From assembly GCF_040782645.1 (NCBI RefSeq), contig NZ_CP160403.1:5491001-5555000 (forward strand): a stretch of 64,000 bases of DNA. The letters run 5' to 3'. Position 1 is the stretch's first letter. Each line of letters begins with the position of its first letter. Of this stretch, positions 43,238 to 51,295 are shown in pieces. The position numbers and the translations under genes are program-made. Under the pieces are notes generated by a model, which saw only the letters and a program-made list of their open reading frames with translations, was not told where the DNA came from and did no database searches. The stretch comes from Streptomyces sp. HUAS ZL42 (GTDB lineage: Bacteria; Actinomycetota; Actinomycetes; Streptomycetales; Streptomycetaceae).

Positions 43238-43984
43238 TCAGGAAACCTGCGCCGCCCGCCTCTCCATCGCGTCCCGGGCCGCGTCCTCCGTCGCGTACAC
43301 CTCGCACATGTGCCGCCCGTCGGGCGTCGCCGTGTGCTCGACCTCCCACAGGGAGATCTCCCGGCCGTCGCGCAGCAGGAACGCGTGCTCGTAGAGCACG
43401 AAGCCCAGCCCGATGCGCCCCGCACGGCAGGGCCGGCCGAAGGCCTGGGTGATCTGGTGCGCGAACGCCGTGGACAGCAGCGAGGCCGTGTCCCTGTCCG
43501 GCCGGTCCGCGTTCTCCGCCCGCCGCAGGAGCCGGCGCGCGTGGTCCGCCGAGTCGTCCGGCACATACGCGTGCCGCGGCTGCGGGACCGGCGACAGCTG
43601 CGCCATCACCGGCAGTTCGAAGTCCGGCCCGTCCGGCGGCAGCGGCAGGCGCCCGGTCGCGGCGTGCAGCTCCTCCTCGTCGGCGTACACCTCGTGCTGC
43701 GGGTCGCTGCCCGGCGCGGTGTTGTGGACGAGCTCCCACAACGTGAGCGCCGAGCCGTCGGCGAGCAGCCATGTGTGCCGGTAGGTCTCCCGGTGCAGCC
43801 CGGCGCTGTGGTGCGCGGAGTGCAGCGAACTGTCGTGCACCAGCGCGCAGTCCAGTCGCGCCACCGTCTCGTCGGGCAGCTCGAAGGAGTTCAGGGCGCG
43901 GCCCAGGAGCCGCGCGAGGTGCTCCTCCGGAGACTCGGGCGACTCGGGGGGTTCGTACGCTGCCGTCTCGTACGGAACGCTCAA
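43238..43984 (-). CDS. DUF6227 family protein (Streptomyces-specific)
   Basis: A 248-residue soluble protein of no known function. It contains an internal duplication: HRETYRHTWLLADGSALTLWELVHNTAPG...HEVYADEEELHAA (about 70-115) and GFVLYEHAFLLRDGREISLWEVEHTATPDG...CEVYATEDAARDA (about 195-240) share hTW/AFLLxDGxxIxLWExxHxxxPxxxxxxEVYA. These could be two beta-hairpin modules. The start is acidic and Pro-rich (YEPPESPESPEE). No catalytic residues stand out. I know the family as conserved in Streptomyces near the fru and L,D-transpeptidase genes. Confidence 0.85.
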   Translation of the reverse strand: MSVPYETAAYEPPESPESPEEHLARLLGRALNSFELPDETVARLDCALVHDSSLHSAHHSAGLHRETYRHTWLLADGSALTLWELVHNTAPGSDPQHEVYADEEELHAATGRLPLPPDGPDFELPVMAQLSPVPQPRHAYVPDDSADHARRLLRRAENADRPDRDTASLLSTAFAHQITQAFGRPCRAGRIGLGFVLYEHAFLLRDGREISLWEVEHTATPDGRHMCEVYATEDAARDAMERRAAQVS

Positions 43985-44161
43985 GGCTTCTCCCGGCGTT
44001 GCTGCATGTCACCTTGTGGGTGCATACCGTAGCCCCTCGGTCGGACATCATGTCCGGGAACCGAGAAAACGTACGCAGGGAAAACGGACGGGCCGCGCGG
44101 CAAGTTCCCGCGCGGCCCGCTGGTGCGTCGAAGTGTGCTGGTCACACGGCACTTGCCGCCA

Positions 44162-45382
44162 TCACGCGGCACTTCCGGAGGTCCACTGGCTCCATGGCAT
44201 GTTCCAGCCGTTCAGCCCGTTGTCGGGCGCCACGGTCTTGTCGGGCGAGTTCCTGACGATCACGACGTCGCCGATGATCGAGTTGTCGTAGAACCACTTG
44301 GCGGGTGTGTCGCCCCGCGCGCCCGCCACGTCGGCGAGCCCGACGCACCCATGGCTGGTGCCCTGACGCCCGAAGGGCGGATTGCCCTTGTTGTACCAGT
44401 AGTTGCCGTGGATGAAGGTCCCCGACGTCGTCAGCCGCATCGCGTGCGGGACGTCCGGTATGTCGTACGCGTTGGCGAGGTCGACGGTCCTGCTGTCCAT
44501 GCGGATCTGCGTGAACCTCTCGGAGATCACCATCTGCCCGTTGTACGTCGTGTACTGCGGGCTGCCCGCCGAAATCGGCACCGTCCTGAGGGTCCTGCCG
44601 TCCCGCACCACCGTCATGGTCTGCGTGTTCACGTCGACGGTGGAGATCTGCGACCGTCCGACGGTGAAGGTGACGGTCTTCTTCTGCACCCCGAAGACAC
44701 CGTTCGCGCCCTCGACGCCGTCCAGGTCGATCTTCATCGTGACCTTGGACCCGGTCTTCCAGTACTCCTCGGGCCGGAAGTCGAGCCGCTGCGTCCCGAA
44801 CCAGTGCCCGACCGCCTTCTGCCCACTGCTCGAAGTGACCGTGATGTGCGACTGGACGGCCTTCTTGTCGCTGATCGCCTTGTCGAAGGTGAACGACACC
44901 GGCATCCCCACGCCCACCGTGGTGCCGTTGTCCGGCGTGTACGTCCCGATGAAACTGTTCGCCGAACTGACCGTGGTGAAGACGGAGTCGGCGGTGGTCG
45001 CCCGGCCGTTGGCGCCCTGCGCGGTCGCCGAGATCTCGTACTTCGTCCCGCGCTCCAGCTGCACCTTCGGCTTCCAGCTGCTCCCGTCCGCGGCCATCGC
45101 GCCCGGCACGGCCTGCCCCGTCCCGGCCACCGTCATCTTCACGCCGGTGAGCCGTCCGCCCGTCACCTTCACACCGGTCGTGTTGATCGACGCGCCTGTC
45201 GAACCGTCCTTCGCCGATATGACGATCTTCGCCGCCGACGTTCCGGCGGAGTCCTTGCCGCCCTTGCCGTCGTCGCCCTCGGCGTTGGCGCTTCCGCCGC
45301 ATGCGGTCAGGGTGAGGGCGCCGACCATCAGGACGGCACAGGCCCCCAGCGCGCGCCGCGCTGCTATGTCCGGCGTTGTCAC
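44162..45382 (-). CDS. Lipoprotein L,D-transpeptidase with Ig-like domains
   Basis: A 406-residue lipoprotein: a signal peptide with lipobox LTLTAC, an acidic linker, two Ig-like domains (about 55-145 and 150-250) and a YkuD catalytic domain (about 255-380). The active site motif is IHGNYWY...GTSHGCVGLAD, with the catalytic Cys in SHGC. A C-terminal segment rich in Trp (GWNMPWSQW) matches the LdtMt2 type. These enzymes make 3-3 peptidoglycan crosslinks, which are common in actinomycetes, and are blocked by carbapenems. GTG 45382 is six bases after GGAG; ATG 45394 has no ribosome-binding site. Confidence 0.93.
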   Translation of the reverse strand: MTTPDIAARRALGACAVLMVGALTLTACGGSANAEGDDGKGGKDSAGTSAAKIVISAKDGSTGASINTTGVKVTGGRLTGVKMTVAGTGQAVPGAMAADGSSWKPKVQLERGTKYEISATAQGANGRATTADSVFTTVSSANSFIGTYTPDNGTTVGVGMPVSFTFDKAISDKKAVQSHITVTSSSGQKAVGHWFGTQRLDFRPEEYWKTGSKVTMKIDLDGVEGANGVFGVQKKTVTFTVGRSQISTVDVNTQTMTVVRDGRTLRTVPISAGSPQYTTYNGQMVISERFTQIRMDSRTVDLANAYDIPDVPHAMRLTTSGTFIHGNYWYNKGNPPFGRQGTSHGCVGLADVAGARGDTPAKWFYDNSIIGDVVIVRNSPDKTVAPDNGLNGWNMPWSQWTSGSAA

Positions 45383-45537
45383 GGGCTGCTCCATGTCGGT
45401 GTGTTGTGCGCGATCCGCTCCAGTGCGTGGAGAAAGAGAGGATCGGCGGCCGGCGGGGTTCCCCTCCGGCCGCAGTCGGCACCATGACGTGACAGAACCG
45501 GGACAATCGCCCGTCGGACCCCGCCGCCCAACTCCCC

Positions 45538-46566
45538 CTAGCGGACCGCGTACAACTCCTCGTACGACGGCCACGCCCCGCCCGGCCCCTCCACCGACAC
45601 GGCGGCGCGCACCGCGCGCACGATCGCGCGCGTCACCAGGTCCGCGCCCGCGGAGAGGATGTCGTTGAGTGCGAGCGGGCTCTCGGTGTCGAGCGGGTGT
45701 GCCCCTGTGGCCAGGGTGAACACCGTGTCCCCGTCATGGAGCAGGTGCACCGGCCGTACGGCGCGCGCGATGCCGTCGTGCGCTGTTCCGGCCAGCTTCT
45801 GTGCCTGCGCCTTCGACAACTCGGCGTTGGTCGCGACCACCGCGAGCGTCGTGTTGAGCGGGGGAGGCGTGTTCCTCGCCGCGGTCTCGGCGAGGCGCCT
45901 GCGGGCGGCCTCGTGGACGTGTGCTTCCGGCCGGTCCACGCGCCCCTGGAACAACTCCCCGTAAAGAACGCCCGTTTCCGGGTCCATCACCGACCCCACC
46001 GCGTTGGCCACCACCAGCGCGGCCACCGTGATCCCCGAGCCGAGGACGGTGCTCGCGGTGCCGACCCCGCCCTTCATCGACCCGACCACAGCGCCCGTAC
46101 CGGCGCCCACGCACCCCTCCCGCACGGGGCTGCCGGGTTCGCTCGCCGCGGCAGCCTCCACCGCGGCCCGCCCGGTCGCCGCGTCCGGTCTCGCCCGGAA
46201 GTCGCCGCCCCGCCCCAGATCGAAGACGCAGGCCGCGGGTACCACAGGCACGACGTGCGCCGGATCCGCCCCGACGCGCACCCCGCGGCCCCGCTCCTCC
46301 AGCCAGGCCATCACACCGGACGCCGCGTCGAGCCCGTACGCGCTGCCCCCCGTCAGCACGATCGCCTCGACCTTCTGCACCAGGTTGCGCGGGTCGAGGG
46401 CGTCGGTCTCCTTGGTGCCGGGACCACCGCCGCGCACATCCACGGCCGCGACGGCCCCGCCCTCCGGGGCGAGCACGACCGTGGTGCCGGTGAGCCAACC
46501 GTCGCCGGTACGCGTCGCGTGTCCCACCCGCACGCCGGCGACGTCCGTCAAAGCGTCAACTGCCAT
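45538..46566 (-). CDS. P1 (DmpA/S58) family self-processing aminopeptidase
   Basis: A 342-residue Ntn-like hydrolase. Blocks of the family are present: LTDVAGVRVGHAT at the start, DALDPRNLVQKVEAIVLTGGSAYGLDAASGV (in parts: DALDPRNLVQ, LTGGSAYGLDAASGV), GSMKGGVGTAS and PLNTTLAVVATNAELSKAQ, where the chain is normally cut before the nucleophile (here a Thr in NTT rather than the Ser of DmpA). The two chains then form an aminopeptidase or amidase. The substrate is unknown. The ATG 46566 start has weak ribosome-binding sequence. It is monocistronic. Confidence 0.88.
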   Translation of the reverse strand: MAVDALTDVAGVRVGHATRTGDGWLTGTTVVLAPEGGAVAAVDVRGGGPGTKETDALDPRNLVQKVEAIVLTGGSAYGLDAASGVMAWLEERGRGVRVGADPAHVVPVVPAACVFDLGRGGDFRARPDAATGRAAVEAAAASEPGSPVREGCVGAGTGAVVGSMKGGVGTASTVLGSGITVAALVVANAVGSVMDPETGVLYGELFQGRVDRPEAHVHEAARRRLAETAARNTPPPLNTTLAVVATNAELSKAQAQKLAGTAHDGIARAVRPVHLLHDGDTVFTLATGAHPLDTESPLALNDILSAGADLVTRAIVRAVRAAVSVEGPGGAWPSYEELYAVR

Positions 46567-46970
46567 GGGATCAGTGTCGCCCGGATGCCATGGGGATCAG
46601 TGGTGCCGGCGCCGAGCGCGCCCGGCGGTATCACGCCGCCAAGGGGCGGGGAGACAAGACGCCGATCCTGGACCGTCTTGTTCCTGACCGGCGAGACAGA
46701 ACGCCGAGCCGCCGCGTCTGGACGTGGGATGCGAGGCGGTGGAATGCAGCAGGGCGAGGCGTGTGACCGAGGCAGCCGCGTAAGTCCCGCTGCACCGCCT
46801 CTGCGGCGACCCAGCGCCCTGTGGTCGGGCCTTCGTGCTGCACGACACCTCGCCCACCCCGGAGCAGATCGCTCGGGCCAGGAACACCTTCGCAGCCTAC
46901 GACCGGTACGCGGTGTGAGCCCACGGTGCGACCGGGGCGCCGCCCGCCCGTGGGGCCGTACCCTGGAGGC
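46567..46970. other. 404-bp gap with an apparent gene tail
   Basis: A plus-strand frame ending TGA 46916-46918 reads AFVLHDTSPTPEQIARARNTFAAYDRYAV, which looks like the C-terminal end of a protein I do not recognise, but the frame has no start upstream. An eight-base inverted repeat (ACAAGACG...CGTCTTGT, near 46654-46681) and a near-repeat of GAGACA-GA(C)-ACGCCGA lie before it. Probably relic sequence. Confidence 0.35.
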
Positions 46971-47153
46971 ATGAGCCCCGCCCCCGCCCGCGAACCGCGT
47001 GATCCGAAGGCTTCGCTGATCTTCGACGACCCGCTGGACGCGCAGTCCGCGGACGACACCGACCGGGGCTGGGGTGAGAGGCCGACCACCGACACCGACG
47101 GCGCGGCCGACCTGAAGCGCTTCCTCGACGAGAAGCCGCCGCACCACCTCTGA
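46971..47153 (+). CDS. Small conserved hypothetical protein
   Basis: A 60-residue acidic protein (SPAPAREPRDPKASLIFDDP, LDAQSADDTDRGWGERP and a tail ending KRFLDEKPPHHL). GGAGG is right before the ATG, and codon use is normal. Predicted disordered, no membrane helix. I remember similar short proteins beside mscL in other Streptomyces, which supports a real gene. Function unknown. It converges with mscL, 26 bases away. Confidence 0.7.
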   Translation: MSPAPAREPRDPKASLIFDDPLDAQSADDTDRGWGERPTTDTDGAADLKRFLDEKPPHHL

Positions 47154-47179
47154 GCCCGGCGGAGCCGGCCGCGCCGCCG

Positions 47180-47650
47180 CTACCTCCCGTCCCGGCCGGA
47201 ACCCCGCTGTGCGACCAGCGCGTCGCGGATCTCCTTCAGCACCTCCAGCTCGGTCACCTCGATGACCTCGTGCGTGCCCTCCCTCGCCTTCCTGCGCGCC
47301 TCCACCCGGGCGAGGTACTTCGCCATCGGCAGGACCATCAGGAAGTAGACGACCGCCGCGGTGATCGCGAAGCTGAGGGTGGCGCCGAGGACCGAGCCCC
47401 ACAGGATCCTGACGCCCGTCGCGCTGTCGCCGGTCCCGGTGCAGGGGCCTTTCAGGCAGGAACTGTAACTGTCCAGGTTCTTGGTGCCGACCGCTCCGAC
47501 GATCGGATTGATGATCCCCTTCACCACCGAGTTCACGATGTTGGTGAAGGCGGCGCCGATGACCACCGCCACCGCCAGATCGACGACGTTCCCGCGCATC
47601 ACGAAGGCCCTGAAGCCCTGCCAGATGTTCGGATCCTTCTTCTCGCTCAC
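47180..47650 (-). CDS. mscL: Large-conductance mechanosensitive channel
   Basis: A 156-residue MscL: an N-terminal amphipathic helix ([20 protein letters not shown], with TM1 running through [22 protein letters not shown]), a periplasmic loop with two Cys residues (SCLKGPC) and TM2 ([20 protein letters not shown]), then the cytoplasmic helix. It opens under membrane tension to release solutes during hypo-osmotic shock. GTG 47650 follows AGGAGA by nine bases. The loop Cys pair is unusual for MscL and could form a disulfide. Confidence 0.96.
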   Translation of the reverse strand: MSEKKDPNIWQGFRAFVMRGNVVDLAVAVVIGAAFTNIVNSVVKGIINPIVGAVGTKNLDSYSSCLKGPCTGTGDSATGVRILWGSVLGATLSFAITAAVVYFLMVLPMAKYLARVEARRKAREGTHEVIEVTELEVLKEIRDALVAQRGSGRDGR

Positions 47651-47707
47651 CTCGGGGACTCTCCTCACACGCGCAGGTCGGGAACAAGGCGTTCCGCAAC
47701 CTACGGC

Positions 47708-48301
47708 TCAGCACAGCGTCACCGCCAGTCGGGCCGTCGCGCTGGCGCCGACCAGGCGCGCCGCGATGGAACGCGGTACCGAGAGAACGACCAGCGCACC
47801 GCTGTCGGCCGCCTCATCCACAGGCTCCGGGACCTTTCTCACCAGGGCGCCGTGGGCGATCACCCGGGCGTCACCGCCGGTGGCCGTCTGCTCGGCCGCG
47901 ATCACGTCGACACGGTCGCCGGGCCGCAGCAGCCGGACCGTGGCCCCGTCGGTGATCCGCACCGGGGCCGCGACCAGGCGGGCGGCGGGACGCGCGCGTA
48001 CGGGATCGCCCGCGGTGGACTGCGTGCGGGCCGGGGGATCGCCGTCCGGGTGGCCACGGGCCCGGTCGGCGTCCTGAGGGCCCGCCGCCACAAGAGCGGC
48101 CGCGGTGACGGCGAGGCCGGCCGCCACGGCCCGCCTCCGCTGCCGTAGGAGCCGACGCAGCTGATACCGGCAACCGCCCACGCGCACCGGGGCGAAGTGC
48201 GGCACCTCGCAGGTGGCGGGAGTGTCGGTGCCGGGCGGGTGCGGAGAGGAAGAAGACGGGAGGAAGGGCGGGGGAGGGGAGAGGGACACGGGAAACACCA
48301 C
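47708..48301 (-). CDS. SAF/RcpC-CpaB-like pilus-assembly family protein
   Basis: A 197-residue protein: a Pro/Ser-rich start, a basic patch (RRLLRQRRRA), one membrane helix (about 60-75, VAAGLAVTAAALVAAG) and an extracytoplasmic SAF-like domain (about 95-190) with DPVRARPAARLVAAPVRITDG and PGDRVDVIAAEQ, plus VVLSVPRSIAARLVGAS. CpaB/RcpC proteins belong to Flp/Tad pilus systems, yet no other Tad gene is near; such solitary copies are common in Streptomyces. The start is one of two GTG codons at 48296-48301. Confidence 0.75.
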   Translation of the reverse strand: MVFPVSLSPPPPFLPSSSSPHPPGTDTPATCEVPHFAPVRVGGCRYQLRRLLRQRRRAVAAGLAVTAAALVAAGPQDADRARGHPDGDPPARTQSTAGDPVRARPAARLVAAPVRITDGATVRLLRPGDRVDVIAAEQTATGGDARVIAHGALVRKVPEPVDEAADSGALVVLSVPRSIAARLVGASATARLAVTLC

Positions 48302-48489
48302 CTGCTGACGAGGGATCGGCTTGCGAGTCCCACGATGAGGCTTCGCCCCGCCGTCCGCTGAGGCCGGTGCGCAACCGGCGGGTTGTGGACAACTCCCCCA
48401 CCCGAACGAGGCGTTCCGCCTTCACGTCCGACCTCGCCTCCCCGCCTCCCGGCCTTCCCCGCCAGACTCGCCTTCCTCACGATCTCCCG

Positions 48490-49323
48490 CTACGGCAGCT
48501 CGAACCCGGGATCCATCCCGCCCAGTGCCGTCATGCACAGACAGTCCCGCTCCTCGGTCGCCGGGAGTGCGGCCACCGCGTCGAACAGCACACCGCGCAT
48601 CCGGTCCACGTTCGCCGCGAACACCCGCAGCACCTCCTCGTGCGAGACGCCCTCCCCGGTCTCCGCCCCCGCGTCCAGGTCGGTGACCAGGGCCAGCGAC
48701 GAGTAGCAGAGCTCGAGTTCACGGGCGAGCGCCGCCTCCGGGTGGCCCGTCATACCCACCACCGACCAGCCCTGCGCCTGGTGCCACAACGATTCGGCAC
48801 GGGTCGAGAAGCGCGGTCCCTCGATGACGACCAGCGTGCCGCCGTCCACCGCCTCCCAGTCCCGCCCACGCGCCGCCTTCAGCGCGGCCGCCCGGCCGGC
48901 GGGGCAGTACGGGTCGGCGAGGGACACGTGGACGACGTTCGGCACGTCGCCACCGGGCAGGGGCAGCCCGTCGAAGTACGTCCCCACCCTCGACTTCGTA
49001 CGGTCGACCAGCTGGTCCGGGACGAGGAGCGTGCCCGGCCCGAACTCGGGACGCAGGCCGCCCACCGCGCACGGGCCGAGGACCTGGCGCACGCCGACCG
49101 AGCGCAGCGCCCACAGGTTGGCCCGGTAGTTGATCCGGTGCGGCGGCAGATGGTGGCCCCGTCCGTGCCGGGGCAGGAAGGCCACCCGCCGCCCGGCGAT
49201 CTCGCCGAGGAAGAGGGAGTCGCTGGGCGCCCCGTACGGGGTGTCCACCTGGATCTCGGTCACGTCGTCGAGGAACGAGTAGAAGCCGGAGCCGCCGATT
49301 ACACCGATCTCTGCGTTCGCCAT
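48490..49323 (-). CDS. mtnP: S-methyl-5'-thioadenosine phosphorylase
   Basis: A 277-residue PNP/MTAP-family enzyme that splits methylthioadenosine (by-product of polyamine and S-adenosylmethionine reactions) with phosphate to adenine and methylthioribose 1-phosphate. Motifs: GVIGGSGFYSFL, LPRHGRGHHLPPHRINYRAN (phosphate and ribose site), EGPRFSTRAES (base and methylthioribose site), GMTGHPEAALARELELCYSS and VTDLDAG. ATG 49323 start. Part of a methionine-salvage function; no other salvage gene adjoins. Confidence 0.93.
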   Translation of the reverse strand: MANAEIGVIGGSGFYSFLDDVTEIQVDTPYGAPSDSLFLGEIAGRRVAFLPRHGRGHHLPPHRINYRANLWALRSVGVRQVLGPCAVGGLRPEFGPGTLLVPDQLVDRTKSRVGTYFDGLPLPGGDVPNVVHVSLADPYCPAGRAAALKAARGRDWEAVDGGTLVVIEGPRFSTRAESLWHQAQGWSVVGMTGHPEAALARELELCYSSLALVTDLDAGAETGEGVSHEEVLRVFAANVDRMRGVLFDAVAALPATEERDCLCMTALGGMDPGFELP

Positions 49324-49423
49324 GACCAGCACATTAGCTGGCCGGGACACGGCCCAACCGGCCGCCTTCGAAAACGCCGAAGACCCGGCCGTCGGTACGA
49401 CGGCCGGGTCCCCGGAGCGGGCC

Positions 49424-49747
49424 TTACGCGGCGGAGCTGCTGCTGGAGGAGGAGCTGCTCGAGGCGGTACCGGAACTCGACGGCTTCGAGTCGGAGGAGG
49501 ACGACTTCGAGTCCGAAGAGGACGACGCGGATGTCGACGGCTTCGACGCCGGCGAGCTGCTCGACGAGGAGCCGCGGCTGTCGTTGCGGTAGAAACCGGA
49601 GCCCTTGAAGACAATGCCGACCGCGGAGAACACCTTCTTCAGGCGGCCACCGCAGTTGGGGCACTCGGTCAGGGCGTCGTCGGTGAACTTCTGCACCGCC
49701 TCGAGGCCCTCGCCGCACTCGGTGCACTGGTACTGGTAGGTGGGCAC
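49424..49747 (-). CDS. FmdB-family zinc ribbon protein with a poly-serine tail
   Basis: A 107-residue protein. The N-terminal 55 residues are a zinc ribbon, PTYQYQCTECG...ECPNCGGRLKKVFSAVGIVFKGSGFYRND, with four Cys in two CxxC pairs. The last 50 residues are almost only Ser with some Lys, Asp, Pro and Ala and end SSSSSAA. FmdB proteins are thought to be small regulators. GTG 49747 follows GGAGG by six bases. The Ser tail is a disordered extension encoded by repetitive TCS-type codons. Confidence 0.9.
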   Translation of the reverse strand: MPTYQYQCTECGEGLEAVQKFTDDALTECPNCGGRLKKVFSAVGIVFKGSGFYRNDSRGSSSSSSPASKPSTSASSSSDSKSSSSDSKPSSSGTASSSSSSSSSSAA

Positions 49748-49814
49748 TGTCTTCCTCCTGGCACTCTCACTCAATGAGTGCTAACGAGCGTCTATAGTGA
49801 CGTATTCCTGAGGA

Positions 49815-51074
49815 TCAGTCCACCGCCAACGGCACTCGGTGACCGACGCCACGTGCGACGGTACGGCCGCGGGGGAGGGTCACCAGCCGCGAGCGCAGCG
49901 CCAGCAGCGTCGCCAGGGCGAGCAGCGTGCCGCCCATCGGCACCAGGAATCCGGCACCGTCCCGCAAGCGGTCCTCCAGCTGTCCGGCGACCGTGACGGC
50001 GGCCGCCTGCCCGAGAGCCACCGCGCCGGTCAGCCAGGTGAAGGCCTCGGTCCGGGCCCCGGCCGGAACCAGGCCCTCGACCAGCGTGTACCCCGTGATC
50101 AGGGCGGGCGCGATGCACATGCCGACCAGGAGGCCGAGCGCGGCAAGAACGAGCACGGAGTGTGCGGCCCACAGGCCGGAGGCGGTCAGCGCCAGAGCGG
50201 CGTACCCCATCACGAGGCGCTGCTGCGGGGCGGCCCTCCAGGCCACGGCGCCGCAGACGACGCCCGAGAGCATGTTGCCCGCGGCGAAGACGCCGTAGAG
50301 AACGCCGTTGAGGCCGGGCCTGCCGATCGACTCGGTGAACGCGGCCAGCGAGACCTGCATGCCGCCGAAGACGGAACCGATGCCCAGGAAGGTCACGATC
50401 AGCACCCGCACCCCGGGGACGCGCAGTGCGGAATCGTGCCCCACGCGCGCGTGCCCGGCGATCGTCATGGCGGGCTGTGTGCTCTTCTGCGCGGCGAACA
50501 GCAGGCCGCCGAGCAGGGTGAGCGAGGCCTCCGTCACCAGGCCGGCGGCCGGGGTGACGGCGGTGCACAGGGCGGTCGCCAGCAGCGGGCCGACGACGAA
50601 GGTCAGCTCGTCGGTGACGGACTCGAAGGCCGCCGCGGTGGTCATCAGGGGTGAGCCCTTGAGCTTCACGCCCCAGCGGGCCCGCACCATGGGGCCGATC
50701 TGCGGCACCGAGGCGCCCGTGGGGACGGCCGCCGCGAACAGCGCCCACAGTGGCGCGTGCGCCAGCGCGAGCGCCGTCAGGGTGAGCCCCGACAGCGTGT
50801 GCACGATCACGCCGGGCAGCAGCACCGCGCGCTGGCCGTATCGGTCGGCGAGCCGGCCGCCGCAGGGCGCGAACAGGGCCATGGAGACGCCGGTGACGGC
50901 CGCGGCGGCGCCCGCCGCTCCGTACGAGCCTGTGGTGTGCTGCACGAGCAGCACGATCGAGATGGTGAGCATCGCGAACGGCTGGCGTGCCGCGAAGCCG
51001 GGGACCAGGAACGTCCAGGCGCCGCGGGTGCGCAGCAGCTGTCCGTATCCCGGACGAGTGACCGTGGATGCCAC
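49815..51074 (-). CDS. MFS transporter (12-helix, DHA1/YbfB-like)
   Basis: A 419-residue MFS protein. Helix 1 region TFLVPGFAARQPFAMLTISI, loop motif CGGRLADRYGQRAVLLPG and two six-helix halves joined by a cytoplasmic loop (AQKSTQPAMTIAGHARVGHD). The substrate is unknown. GTG 51074 is taken as the start; a TTG at 51104 would lengthen it. The 120-base leader before it contains a short open frame and alternative hairpins that could regulate expression. Confidence 0.88.
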   Translation of the reverse strand: MASTVTRPGYGQLLRTRGAWTFLVPGFAARQPFAMLTISIVLLVQHTTGSYGAAGAAAAVTGVSMALFAPCGGRLADRYGQRAVLLPGVIVHTLSGLTLTALALAHAPLWALFAAAVPTGASVPQIGPMVRARWGVKLKGSPLMTTAAAFESVTDELTFVVGPLLATALCTAVTPAAGLVTEASLTLLGGLLFAAQKSTQPAMTIAGHARVGHDSALRVPGVRVLIVTFLGIGSVFGGMQVSLAAFTESIGRPGLNGVLYGVFAAGNMLSGVVCGAVAWRAAPQQRLVMGYAALALTASGLWAAHSVLVLAALGLLVGMCIAPALITGYTLVEGLVPAGARTEAFTWLTGAVALGQAAAVTVAGQLEDRLRDGAGFLVPMGGTLLALATLLALRSRLVTLPRGRTVARGVGHRVPLAVD

Positions 51075-51122
51075 GGCCCGTGCCTTTCTGCCGCCTGGTA
51101 GCAAGCCCCTCCGGGGGCGCCG

Positions 51123-51199
51123 AGAGCTGTCCTCTTGCGCGGAGCTGCCGCGCCAGCTCTGCGTCAGGCAGAGTCGGTTCGATCAAGGTGCGCCTTCAT
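51123..51199 (-). promoter_or_regulatory. Possible attenuator-like leader of the MFS gene
   Basis: On the minus strand an 11-codon frame (MKAHLDRTDSA, 51164-51199) is followed by three GAGCTG/CAGCTC elements. The one at 51154-51160 can pair either with 51142-51147 (short hairpin, six-base loop) or with 51123-51129 (seven pairs), and not with both. This is the layout of a leader with mutually exclusive hairpins. Low certainty. Confidence 0.3.
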
Positions 51200-51295
51200 C
51201 GTACAGTGATCAACGCCCGCTACACCTGTGAAAATGAGCACCATGAGGCGGTTCGCCTGCGATTCGTGGGGGTGTGAACCGTACGAAACGCGCCC

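Noticed and set aside
46597..46887. A 96-residue minus-strand frame in the gap before the small hypothetical gene
   Set aside because: No start signal or domain. It is antisense to a better-looking gene tail at 46806-46918.
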